In this document: one piece after another, positions 54,043 to 62,487 of the stretch
How positions within the stretch are numbered: the first letter of the stretch is position 1
Layout of the letters: the number at the start of each line of letters is the position of its first letter
Source of the DNA: Cellulomonas sp. APG4
GTDB lineage: Bacteria; Actinomycetota; Actinomycetes; Actinomycetales; Cellulomonadaceae
Assembly: GCF_009996735.1 (NCBI RefSeq)
Contig: NZ_JAACYI010000003.1
Span: 124,001-188,000, forward strand
Reading direction: 5' to 3'
DNA: 64,000 nt
Translations under genes and position numbers: made by a program
Notes under the pieces: generated by a model
Database searches by the model: none
Told to the model about the DNA's origin: nothing
Seen by the model: only the letters and a program-made list of their open reading frames with translations

Positions 54043-55581
54043 TCAGGTCGGGGCGTCGCGCGAGAGCGGGTCGAGCGCGCTCGAGAACCGCCGCGGCTTC
54101 AGTCCCCCGAACCGCGCGCTGTCCGCGAGGACGTCGAGCCCCACAGGTCTCCCGAGGAGGCGTTCGAGCGCCTGGCCCGCCTGCCGGGCGGCGGTGAGGC
54201 CTGCAGGTGTACCGGGCGAGGCGGGCAGCGCCGTGAGGTGGACGGCGCCAGCCGCGTCCTGGTGCAGCTCCCAGGCCGCGAGCCCGTGCCCCTGGAGCAC
54301 CTGCGTCGCGTCGACCGAGGGACGCCAGCTCCCGTCGGCGTGCTGATAGCGGACCGGTGCCCGTCCCTCGAGGCCGTGCACCTCGACCGTGCCGTCGGCC
54401 CGACGCCGCAGCGACCCGTGGTCGCCGGTCCGGTAGCGCAGCAGCGGCAGGTAGGGGTTCTCGTCGGTGGTCACGGCGATCTCCCCGCGCACGCCGTCGG
54501 GGCAGGGCACGCCGTCGGCGTCGAGCACCTCGACCCACACCCGGCGCGGCAGGACCACGTGCGGACCGTCGTCCCAGCGCGCCGCCACCGGACCCGTCTC
54601 GCGCAGCCCGTACAGGTCCAGCAGCGGGACGTCCCACGTCTCCCCGACCAGGGCCCGGACCGCGGGGGTCAGGTGCGCGGCACCGCTGACGAGGGCGAGG
54701 GGGTGCAGCACGAGCCCTGCTCGCACCAGCTCGACCAGGCGGACCAGCGGCAGCGGCGAGGTGCTGACCACCTGGGGGTCCCAGGCGGCGAGGAAGCGCT
54801 CACGGTCACCCGGAGCGTTCCACGCGGCGTCGTCCAGGTTGACCCGGGCCATCACCGGTGCCGCAACCTCGTCCGGTCGCGGGAACGCCGTCATCGCCGA
54901 GGCGTAGGTGAAGGCGGCCCGCTGGTCCACGAGGTTGACCAGGCCGAGGCGGTCGGGCTCGGCGTGCCACGCGACGCCCGCGTCGCCCATCAGGCGGTGC
55001 AGCAGCAGCAGGTCGGCCGCGACCGTCACGGGGTGCAGCGGGATGCGCAGCGCCGCGCCGGTGGACCCCGAGCTCGTTCCCTCGAGCACGCGGTCGAGAG
55101 CGACGTCGAGCGGGACCAGGTCGGCGACGCCGCCGCGAAGGTCGTCCCGGTCGAGCGTGGGGAGCGCCGTGAGCGGGGTCGTGCCCGACGACCGTCCCTC
55201 ACGTGCGCGGCGGCGGTAGCGCGGCACCTGCTCGTGGGCGCGCGCGACGAGCGCGTCCACCCACGCCGGGGGTGCGCCAGCGTCGGGGCCGGGGGCCGCC
55301 GCGTGTCGACGGGGTGCGCCGCGCAGGGCCGCGAGATCGTCCGACGTGAGCCGGTCCCCGGTGCGGTGCACCCAGGTGGGGGCCGACGGGTCCGACGTCA
55401 CGGCGGTCAGCACGCGGGCTCCGGCGGTGTCGAGGGTCGGCCACCGGGCGACATCGTCGAGGGCGAGCGCGGACATCGGCTGGTACTCGTCGAGCACGTG
55501 CTCGACGGGCGCGCGCTCGGGTGGCGCCTGGTCGGCCGGCGGCTGCTCGCTCGCCCCGCGGGCGTGGGTGGGCTCGGTCAT
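54043..55581 (-). CDS. Adenylate-forming ligase, phenylacetate-CoA-ligase-like
   Basis: A 512-aa protein; ATG 55581 shares a base with the upstream stop. About 100 residues of N-terminal extension precede an ANL-type core: the phosphate loop VLEGTSSGSTGAALRIPLHP, adenine-site LLDLYGLRETGPVAARW, LLRYRTGDHGSLRR with the ribose-binding Asp, and a C-terminal domain ending FGGLKPRRFSSAL. Such enzymes adenylate a carboxylate and often pass it to CoA; the substrate cannot be read. It ends a five-gene coupled operon with MoxR and vWA proteins, an unusual setting that argues against simple aromatic catabolism. Confidence 0.72.
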   Translation of the reverse strand: MTEPTHARGASEQPPADQAPPERAPVEHVLDEYQPMSALALDDVARWPTLDTAGARVLTAVTSDPSAPTWVHRTGDRLTSDDLAALRGAPRRHAAAPGPDAGAPPAWVDALVARAHEQVPRYRRRAREGRSSGTTPLTALPTLDRDDLRGGVADLVPLDVALDRVLEGTSSGSTGAALRIPLHPVTVAADLLLLHRLMGDAGVAWHAEPDRLGLVNLVDQRAAFTYASAMTAFPRPDEVAAPVMARVNLDDAAWNAPGDRERFLAAWDPQVVSTSPLPLVRLVELVRAGLVLHPLALVSGAAHLTPAVRALVGETWDVPLLDLYGLRETGPVAARWDDGPHVVLPRRVWVEVLDADGVPCPDGVRGEIAVTTDENPYLPLLRYRTGDHGSLRRRADGTVEVHGLEGRAPVRYQHADGSWRPSVDATQVLQGHGLAAWELHQDAAGAVHLTALPASPGTPAGLTAARQAGQALERLLGRPVGLDVLADSARFGGLKPRRFSSALDPLSRDAPT

Positions 55582-56189
55582 CAGTAGTTGGCGTACTGGG
55601 CCGCCGCCTCCTTCGCCTTCTTCTCGGCGAGGGCGCGCGCGAGCTCCTCGGCGCGACGCACCTCGAGAGCCATCGCACGTGAGGCGGCCTCACGGTGCTC
55701 GGTGCTCACCGCGAGCCACCTGTCGGCCGCGTGCTCGGCGGACTCGCCCGCGGGCAGGAGCCCACCCGCGGCGAGCGCCGCACGCGCAGCCTCCTCGCGA
55801 CCCGACGGCTCGTGCACCCACGTGCGCGGGTCGCGCACCGGCGCGAGACCGTGCGCGAGCCTCTCGATCACGCGCAGGGCCCAGCGCGCGAGGTCACCCG
55901 TCTCCTGCACCGCCTCCCGGACGCCCGCGTGGACGTGCAGCGCCGGGTCCAGCACGAGCCAGCACGCGACGCCGGCGCCCGCGCGCACCACGCGCGGGGC
56001 GTCGACCCCCAGCGACGTGTCGAGGCGCGTGAGCGCCCGTGCGTCGAGGACGGTGCCGTCGAGCACGACGAGCACGTCGCAGACGAGTGCCGGGATGTCC
56101 GCCGCGCGGTCGAGCAGGTCGGGCGGGGTCCGCGCGAGGCGTTGCCGCAGGCTGGCCAGCGCCGGGCCCGGGCGGAGCTCCTCAGCCAC
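55581..56189 (-). CDS. Unknown protein of the MoxR/vWA/ligase operon (202 aa)
   Basis: A 202-aa protein; GTG 56189 overlaps the vWA stop by eight bases (GTGGCTGA). The first half alternates strands and helices (DIPALVCDVLVVLDGTVLDA; VVRAGAGVACWLVLDPALHV), the second is helical and ends in a charged EELARALAEKKAKEAAAQYA coiled tail. No motif or family recognised. Coupling to both neighbours suggests a stoichiometric partner of the vWA protein or of the ligase. Confidence 0.65.
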   Translation of the reverse strand: MAEELRPGPALASLRQRLARTPPDLLDRAADIPALVCDVLVVLDGTVLDARALTRLDTSLGVDAPRVVRAGAGVACWLVLDPALHVHAGVREAVQETGDLARWALRVIERLAHGLAPVRDPRTWVHEPSGREEAARAALAAGGLLPAGESAEHAADRWLAVSTEHREAASRAMALEVRRAEELARALAEKKAKEAAAQYANY

Positions 56190-57993
56190 GGGCCGCCTCC
56201 CCGGCGGACCGGGCCCACAGGCGGCGCGCGAAGGCGCGCGCGAACCGGACGAGGTCCTCGTCGCCGTCGACCAGGTGCACGTCGTAACCGAGGGCGACCG
56301 CCGCGATGCGGTCGGCGTACGCAGCCGCGCCCCGCAGCACGAGGGTGCCGCCCCCGCCGGCCGCGTCGACCGCACGCGCCGCGATCCCGGTGCTCGGGTC
56401 CCCGCGCCGGTCCTTGTCGGCGTCCTCGGCCCGACGGTAGAGGCTGAACGGGTCGACGACGTCCTCGAACATCGAGATCACCCCGGCGTCGGAGATCACG
56501 GCGACGTGCGTCGCGCGCTCCCCCGTCCGGAGCGCCGGCCGCGGCGTCAGGTGGGTGCGTTCGAGCAGCGGGAGCGGGAAGGACGTGCCACCACCGAAGT
56601 GCGCGACGACGGCGGCGAGGACGGCGTCGGCATCACGGGTGAACCCGTCGGTCCCCGCCACCTGCCCCCGACCGCTCCAGGTGGTGGCCTGCACGCGGGC
56701 GCCGGCCCGCAGGGCGGACAGCGCGAGGACGGCGCCGGCGAGCGCGATCGGCGCACGCGCGACCTTCGGGTCGGGCATCGAGCCGGACGAGTCGAGGTAC
56801 AGGTCCAGGTCGACCGGACGCGACTCGGGGCGGCTCGGGTCCTCGCGGTGCACGTCCCGGCGCACCGTCGTCAGGCCGGGCACGACGACGGGTGACGCGC
56901 TCACCGTGGCCGTCCAGTCGACGTCGGCCAGGTCGTCGCCGAGCTCCCACGCCTCGAGGCCGCCGAGCAGCTCCTCACGCGGCTGAGGCACCGGGACCGG
57001 CGGGAAGGGGACCAGGTGCGGGGTCGCGTGCTCGCGGTACCAGGCGGCCGCGACCTGCGCCGAGTCGACCGTGAGCCCGAGCGCCCGCACGGCCGCGAGG
57101 GCGTCGGCCGGCGCGAAGCCCTGGCCGTGCCCCGAGCCGGCCCCACCCCCGCCCGGGTCGGGACCGAAGGCTTCCCCGCCCGTGCCGTCGGCGTCCCCCG
57201 CGGCCCCGTCGGACGTGGCCGCGTCGCCGACGACGGCGGGATCGAGGGCCGGGTGCACCACCGGCTCGCCGAGGGACGGGTCCCCCGCGAGGCCCGCCGG
57301 GACCTGGTCGCCGCCCTCCCGGTGGCGGCAGGTCGCCAGGCGGCGGTCGGGCTCCCAGCTCTCGAGCTCCTCGGCGAGCGTGGTGCGCACGAGGGCCGCG
57401 AAGCCGCCCGCCCCCGCGACGGGGTCGCGCGCGTACACCCGCACCAGCCGCGCGCACAGGTGAGCCGCGTCCTCGGGCACCGCGCCGTCGGGGTTGGTGA
57501 GCGTCCCACGCGACGTCTCCCAGAGCAGCTCGTAGGTGCGGGCCACCAGCTGGAACAACCGGTCGTCCGGTCGGGGGCGCCCGAGCGCGGCGTACAGCTC
57601 GAGCACGGGCACGTCCGCGGCGCGCTGGAGCCTGTCGTTGATCAGCAGGTCGGCCCACAGGTTCGCGACCGTGCCCACGAGCCGGTCGGCATCGACGAGG
57701 CCCGTGCGCACGCGGGCGGCGGTGCGGGCGGCGGTGAGCAGGTCGCCAGGTGCGAGCACGTGGTGGCCCACCTCGTGGGCGAGCGCCGCGAGCGCGTGCC
57801 CCTCGATCCGCCGGGCACGCACCTGCGCGAGGTCGATGTGCACCTCGACGTCGGTGCACGAGAACCAGGCGAACGAGCCGGCGTCCGGCACCGGTTCCTC
57901 GTGCAGGGTCGGTCGGTGCATGCGGGTGGGCCGCCCCCACGCCGCGAGGGCGCGGGGCCACACCTCGAGCCACTGCTCGGCGAGGGCGTTCAT
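56182..57993 (-). CDS. HExxH metallopeptidase-like domain fused to vWA domain
   Basis: A 603-aa protein with ATG 57993 overlapping the preceding stop (ATGA). The N-terminal part has ALAALAHEVGHHVLAPGD, with HExxH at 73-77, as in the predicted metallopeptidases of the DUF2201 type. A Gly/Asp-rich linker (about 270-310) leads to a C-terminal vWA domain with an intact MIDAS: VDLDLYLDSSGSMPD (DxSxS), FGGGTSFPLP (Thr), HVAVISDAGVISM (Asp). vWA proteins of this kind work with MoxR ATPases, the next gene but one. An intact protease site and MIDAS argue for an active enzyme. Confidence 0.8.
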   Translation of the reverse strand: MNALAEQWLEVWPRALAAWGRPTRMHRPTLHEEPVPDAGSFAWFSCTDVEVHIDLAQVRARRIEGHALAALAHEVGHHVLAPGDLLTAARTAARVRTGLVDADRLVGTVANLWADLLINDRLQRAADVPVLELYAALGRPRPDDRLFQLVARTYELLWETSRGTLTNPDGAVPEDAAHLCARLVRVYARDPVAGAGGFAALVRTTLAEELESWEPDRRLATCRHREGGDQVPAGLAGDPSLGEPVVHPALDPAVVGDAATSDGAAGDADGTGGEAFGPDPGGGGAGSGHGQGFAPADALAAVRALGLTVDSAQVAAAWYREHATPHLVPFPPVPVPQPREELLGGLEAWELGDDLADVDWTATVSASPVVVPGLTTVRRDVHREDPSRPESRPVDLDLYLDSSGSMPDPKVARAPIALAGAVLALSALRAGARVQATTWSGRGQVAGTDGFTRDADAVLAAVVAHFGGGTSFPLPLLERTHLTPRPALRTGERATHVAVISDAGVISMFEDVVDPFSLYRRAEDADKDRRGDPSTGIAARAVDAAGGGGTLVLRGAAAYADRIAAVALGYDVHLVDGDEDLVRFARAFARRLWARSAGEAARG

Positions 57994-59069
57994 GCCGCGA
58001 CCCGTCGCGGAAGCCGCACGACGTCGACGCAGTACGAGTGGGCGCGGCTCACGAGGGCCACGGGGCCCGGCCACGCCGGGGCGTCGACGGCGACGAGCCC
58101 CGTGACCTCGTCGGTCCAGGGGACGACGCCCACGTGGGGCGCGCCGTGCGCGGGCGGGCGGGGCCGCCCGGTGACGCCGTCGGCGGCCGCGTCACCGAAC
58201 CGCGTGATCGCACTTCCGTGGACGTCGGCCACGACCAGCCACGCGACGTCGTCGGCCTCGACGAGCCACCCCGGTCCACCCTCGGCGGGGCCGACCCAGC
58301 CCAGCACGACCGGCCGCCTCAGCCACGGGCCGCCGAGGCCACGGAACCCCCCGTGGCGTGCGAGCACCCCCGGAGCGGTGCGGCTCCCGGGCCACCACCA
58401 ACGGTCGGCCCGGTGCGGCGTGAGCACGGCCTCCCCGAGACGGGACGGATCGGCGGCGAGCTCGGCGGGCAGGTCGAGCGCGGCGACCGCGACCGCCCGG
58501 GGCAGCTCGTCGACGGCGGCCAGCGCGGCGTCACGGAAGCGCGCGAGGCCGCTGCGCCAGGCGGCCACGACGACGACCGACCGCACCCGAGCGGCGAGGT
58601 CGGCACCGGCCGTCACGCCCTGCTCGGCCGTGGCCGCCGCTGCGACGCGCCTCAGCCAGGCGTCCAGGTCTCCCTGGCGCGCGACCGTCGGTGCCGCCGC
58701 GACCATCGCCCCGACCACGGGGCGTGGGTCGACCGCGAGCCACGGGACCGCCGTCGCCGCGACTGCGAGGGCCCGGTGCTCGGGTCCGTGCGCGCCCGCG
58801 CGCCCCTGGGCGCACAGGGCGGCCGCGGACCCGACGAGCGCCTCGAGCGTCGCGTCGAACCGGTCCTCCGGCAGTGCGACCTCGAGCCCCCGCACGAGCC
58901 CGGCCACCTCGGCCGTGGTGCGCAGCAGGTCCTCGGGTGCCGCGCCCTGGGCGGCAGCGCGACGCAGCACCTCGTTGAGCGCGGCCCGACGCCGTCGCAC
59001 CGCCGCCCCCGCGGGCGAGGCGGGGTCGAGCAGCGGCACCTGCACCTGCACCTGCGGGTCCGACGTCAT
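57990..59069 (-). CDS. Unknown protein of the MoxR/vWA/ligase operon (359 aa)
   Basis: A 359-aa protein between the MoxR and vWA genes, ATGA-coupled to both. The first 190 residues are alanine-rich helices (LNEVLRRAAAQGAAPEDLLR; DAWLRRVAAAATAEQGVTAG) and the last 150 are tryptophan-rich beta sequence (RPVVLGWVGPAEGGPGWLVE; AYSYC-like HSYCVDVVRLP). No catalytic motif recognised. In ternary MoxR/vWA systems the middle gene often encodes the effector or substrate adaptor. Confidence 0.65.
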   Translation of the reverse strand: MTSDPQVQVQVPLLDPASPAGAAVRRRRAALNEVLRRAAAQGAAPEDLLRTTAEVAGLVRGLEVALPEDRFDATLEALVGSAAALCAQGRAGAHGPEHRALAVAATAVPWLAVDPRPVVGAMVAAAPTVARQGDLDAWLRRVAAAATAEQGVTAGADLAARVRSVVVVAAWRSGLARFRDAALAAVDELPRAVAVAALDLPAELAADPSRLGEAVLTPHRADRWWWPGSRTAPGVLARHGGFRGLGGPWLRRPVVLGWVGPAEGGPGWLVEADDVAWLVVADVHGSAITRFGDAAADGVTGRPRPPAHGAPHVGVVPWTDEVTGLVAVDAPAWPGPVALVSRAHSYCVDVVRLPRRVAA

Positions 59070-60652
59070 CCGCCGCTCCAGCGCAACCAGGCCAGGTAGC
59101 TCGAGTAGCGCTGGTGGGCGTACTTGAGCGCGAGCGCGTCGTCGTAGACGCTCCCGTAGAGCTTGATCGCGTCCTGCCAGAGGGCGAGGAGCTCCTCGAT
59201 CCGGGCGGTACGGCGCAGCACCTCCTGCTCGGTGAGGCCGTGCGTCCCGCGATCGAGCTCGGCGAGGATCTCGCCCACCGGGTCCTGCGAGTCGAGGCCC
59301 TCGGCGTCGTACTGGCGGCACGTCGTGTCGAAGAGGTCGCGGATCCACGACACCCGGTCGCTGCGCAAGGCCTCCCGGTCCGCCTGCTCGAAGCTCGGCG
59401 CCTGCAGGTCGGGCTGGAGCTTGTCGTGCAGCACGAAGGGCAGCACCGCCCGCAGGTCCTCGAGAGTCACCTCTGCGTTGCCCCGGAAGTAGGCCATCGC
59501 CTTGGCGTAGAGGATGAGCGACTGCAGGGCACGGACGGACAGGCCGTTGAGCGTCTGTGCGCCCACATCGGCGAGGCGGTCCTTGCCCGTGTCGGCCGCG
59601 GTCAGCAGGTGCGGGTCCACCCCGGCCAGCCGGGCCGTGTCCTTGGTCCGGTACTCGAGCTGCCAGGCCGCGCGCTCGAGCACCTCGAGCTGGGAGCTGA
59701 AGTACTCGAGCCGACGGCGCACCGGGGCCGGCAGCGCGACCGCGAGCACCTCCGCGTGCACACGGTCGTGCTCCTCGGCCGAGAAGACGATCTCGGGCGG
59801 GACGTTCTCCTCGGGCCGCAGCCCGCGCTCGGCACGCGTGACGAGGTCGCCGAGGAACCGGCTGTTGAAGGCGAGCGCCTTCACGACGACGTCGATCCGG
59901 TCACGCAGGGCGTCGACCACCTGGAACGTGCCGCCGCCGGCGTCGTCGTTGGCCGTGAGGTACCAGGCCGAGGCGCCCGTCTCGTAGATCTGGTCGAACA
60001 CCTCGACGTACCCGTCGGCGAGCACCGTGAGCAGCGCCGACTGCGTCTTGGTCGGGATCCGGTTGTACTCGTCGACGATCTTGACCCGCATGCCGAGCCA
60101 GGTGCGCCACGCGACGTCGATGTCCGAGAGCCGCTCGGCGGCGACGAGGTCGCGCGGCAGCGGGGTGCCGAAGAGGTCGCTCACCGTCAGCTGCGGGTGG
60201 CCGTGCTGCATGGCCCGACGCACGTCCCGCACCGGGTAGCCGGCGAGCACACCCATGAGAACCGCACTGGCCGTCTTGCCCCGGCCTGGGCCCCCGACGA
60301 GCAGGCAGCGGCCTCGCACAGCGAACGTGAGCAGCGGGAGCAGGACGAAGCTCGAGTACGACTGGTCGGTGGGCAGCTCGACGACCGCACGGGTGTCCCC
60401 GAGCCGGTAGGCGGTGCGGGCGACCGACGGGTCGGAGAACTCGACGTCGTAGTGGGGGCTGATGATCGCGTGGTTGACCATCCAGAAGTACGCCTGGCGC
60501 AGCTTCTCGTCGAGGGCGGGGCCGGCACCGGAGCCGGCGTCCGCGCTCGCGGCGGGACCCGCGGCGAACAGCCTGTCCACGTCGAGCTGCGCTCCGGGCC
60601 GTGCGGCGGGGTGGCTCGACGGCCGGGTCGGTGCGCGCGACACCTGGTCCAT
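59066..60652 (-). CDS. MoxR-like AAA+ ATPase
   Basis: A protein of about 528 aa. Walker A is CLLVGGPGRGKTASAVLMG (near residues 117-130), Walker B VKIVDEYNRIPTKTQ, sensor 1 SAWYLTANDDAGGGTFQ, arginine finger ALRDRIDVVV: the MoxR order. The C-terminal 150 residues are helical. MoxR ATPases remodel or activate targets together with vWA proteins. ATG 60652 is used; a GTG at 60700 adds 16 proline-rich residues and could be a leaderless start. It is the first of five overlapping genes. Confidence 0.85.
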   Translation of the reverse strand: MDQVSRAPTRPSSHPAARPGAQLDVDRLFAAGPAASADAGSGAGPALDEKLRQAYFWMVNHAIISPHYDVEFSDPSVARTAYRLGDTRAVVELPTDQSYSSFVLLPLLTFAVRGRCLLVGGPGRGKTASAVLMGVLAGYPVRDVRRAMQHGHPQLTVSDLFGTPLPRDLVAAERLSDIDVAWRTWLGMRVKIVDEYNRIPTKTQSALLTVLADGYVEVFDQIYETGASAWYLTANDDAGGGTFQVVDALRDRIDVVVKALAFNSRFLGDLVTRAERGLRPEENVPPEIVFSAEEHDRVHAEVLAVALPAPVRRRLEYFSSQLEVLERAAWQLEYRTKDTARLAGVDPHLLTAADTGKDRLADVGAQTLNGLSVRALQSLILYAKAMAYFRGNAEVTLEDLRAVLPFVLHDKLQPDLQAPSFEQADREALRSDRVSWIRDLFDTTCRQYDAEGLDSQDPVGEILAELDRGTHGLTEQEVLRRTARIEELLALWQDAIKLYGSVYDDALALKYAHQRYSSYLAWLRWSGG

Positions 60653-60762
60653 CTCGCGGGTGCCCGCGGGCGCGGGCGTGGGCGGGTCGGGCTGCGGCAC
60701 GGGGCGAGTCTGGCACGGCGGGTCGTCGTCGCGACGTTGCGGACCACGCTGCGAGCCGGGGT

Positions 60763-61833
60763 TCAGTGCACCTCGTGCACCTCGTGCACCTCGGCGCCAC
60801 GCTGCGGCAGCGGCTCGGACATGTGCCGGGGCGTGGCCACGAGCGGCTCGACCAGCGCGAGGGCCGCCTCGAGCCGCGCGGCGCGCGAGCCGCGCAGCTC
60901 GTGCCACGGGGCCCCGCCGGCCGCCGCCTGGGTCGCGAGGACCTCGCGGAACCTCTGCTGCATCGCGTGACGCACGTGCTCGCCGTCGCGCAGCCCGTCC
61001 TGGACGAAGTCGATCTCGTCACCCGTGAGGAGGTAGAGGTCGGGGACGCGCCGGGCCGCGAGCGCCTCGACCGACGGCGACCGGGTGCCCACGTAGCGCT
61101 CGTGCCAGACGGTGGTCGCGAGCACGTCCGTGTCGCACACGACGAGCGGCAGCGGGGTGGTCGCCGCCGCGGCGTCCTCCCGTCGCGCCTGCTCGCGCGC
61201 GACGAGGTCGAACTCGGCGCTGTGCCAGGGCGCTGCGAGGCCGCCGGGACGGTCGACGCTCCACTCGCGGCCGAACTCGAGCACCGGTGCGATCCCGTGG
61301 TGGCGCGCGAGGTCGGTGGCGAGGGTCGTGGTCCCCGTCGACTCGGCCCCCAGCACCACGACCCGCCGGGCGAACCACGCGCGGACGGCCGCGGGCAGCG
61401 CCCACCAGTGGCCCGCCGGGTCGGCCCGCACCGCCGAGCCGGAGACCGGGACGGCGACGCGGCCGGGGTCCACCTGCACCCAGCGGGCGTCGAGGCGGCG
61501 CGCGAGCTCGCGGCCGTAGGCGTCCGACGTCAGCACCGCGTCGACCGGGGCGTCCAGCAGCGAGCGCATGAGCGCGACGTGCAGGTCCCACAGGTGCGGG
61601 TCGGCGTAGTCGACGGGCGTGTCGTCGACGGCCGTCACGACCCGTGCGCCGGGCACCTCGCTGCGCAGCCAGTCCGCCCGCGTGCCGACGGGTACGGACT
61701 CGGCCGTGGACCCGAGCACCTGGACGGTCACGCGTGCGCAGCGCGACAAGGCCGTGCGGACGAGGTTCAGGTGCCCCGCGTGCAACGGGTAGAACTTCCC
61801 GATCACGAGGCCGTGGGCGTGGCGGGCGGTCAT
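60763..61833 (-). CDS. nadR: NadR-like nucleotidyltransferase/ribosylnicotinamide kinase
   Basis: A 356-aa bifunctional protein; ATG 61833 overlaps the pnuC stop (ATGA). The N-terminal adenylyltransferase has LVIGKFYPLHAGHLNLV (GxFxPxHxGH) and VPVSGSAVRADP; the kinase part has VVVLGAESTGTTTLATDLA (P-loop) and LVVCDTDVLATTVW. It would convert nicotinamide riboside to NMN and NAD. The C-terminus repeats HEV. With PnuC it forms a salvage pair directly upstream of the MoxR operon. Confidence 0.88.
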   Translation of the reverse strand: MTARHAHGLVIGKFYPLHAGHLNLVRTALSRCARVTVQVLGSTAESVPVGTRADWLRSEVPGARVVTAVDDTPVDYADPHLWDLHVALMRSLLDAPVDAVLTSDAYGRELARRLDARWVQVDPGRVAVPVSGSAVRADPAGHWWALPAAVRAWFARRVVVLGAESTGTTTLATDLARHHGIAPVLEFGREWSVDRPGGLAAPWHSAEFDLVAREQARREDAAAATTPLPLVVCDTDVLATTVWHERYVGTRSPSVEALAARRVPDLYLLTGDEIDFVQDGLRDGEHVRHAMQQRFREVLATQAAAGGAPWHELRGSRAARLEAALALVEPLVATPRHMSEPLPQRGAEVHEVHEVH

Positions 61834-62459
61834 GCGGGCCCGACGCCGGCGTCCGCGTGGGCCGACGGCGGCGTACCGGCGGGGGTCGCGTCCGCCGCGG
61901 CACCCACGGCGGCGGCCCGTCGCCACGTCCGCAGGCCGTGCACGCACAACCCGATGAAGAGGAGGTAGAGGGCCGCGGTGACGTAGAGCCCCAGGCCGAC
62001 GTACAGGCCGACCAGGAGCACGTCGGTGAGGATCCACACGTACCACGTGCCGATCCACTTCCGGTTCAGCATCAGCTGGGCCACCAGGCTGAGCCCGGTG
62101 GTCAGGCCGTCCCAGAACGGGACGGTCGAGTCGGTCCACGTCCCGAGCACCCAGGTCAGGACGGCGGTCGCGGTGAGGGCGGCCACGACGGCCACGGGCC
62201 AGGCCCAGCGCGGCGCCGTGCGGACCGTCAGCGGCCCGCGGTCCTCTCCGCCGCGCACCCACCACCACCAGCCGAGCACCCCGAGCACGAGGTACACCAC
62301 CTGGAGCGCGGCGCCCGCGTACAGGCCGCTGCCGACGAACAGCACGGCGAAGACGACGTTGTTGGCGATGCCGACGGGGAAGGTCCACACGTTCTCGCGC
62401 GCTGCGAGCCACACGCACACCGCACCGGTGACGAATCCGAGGATCTCGAGGGGGTCCAC
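61830..62459 (-). CDS. pnuC: PnuC-family nicotinamide riboside transporter
   Basis: A 209-aa membrane protein starting with GTG at 62459. It has about seven hydrophobic helices (EILGFVTGAVCVWLAARENV; WTFPVGIANNVVFAVLFVGS) and the PnuC signature LGWWWWVRGG plus LMLNRKWIGTWYVWI. PnuC imports nicotinamide riboside, and NadR traps it by phosphorylation, which fits the coupled order. Confidence 0.9.
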   Translation of the reverse strand: MDPLEILGFVTGAVCVWLAARENVWTFPVGIANNVVFAVLFVGSGLYAGAALQVVYLVLGVLGWWWWVRGGEDRGPLTVRTAPRWAWPVAVVAALTATAVLTWVLGTWTDSTVPFWDGLTTGLSLVAQLMLNRKWIGTWYVWILTDVLLVGLYVGLGLYVTAALYLLFIGLCVHGLRTWRRAAAVGAAADATPAGTPPSAHADAGVGPA

Positions 62460-62487
62460 GGCGGAACCCTAGGGCGACCGGCCGCGC

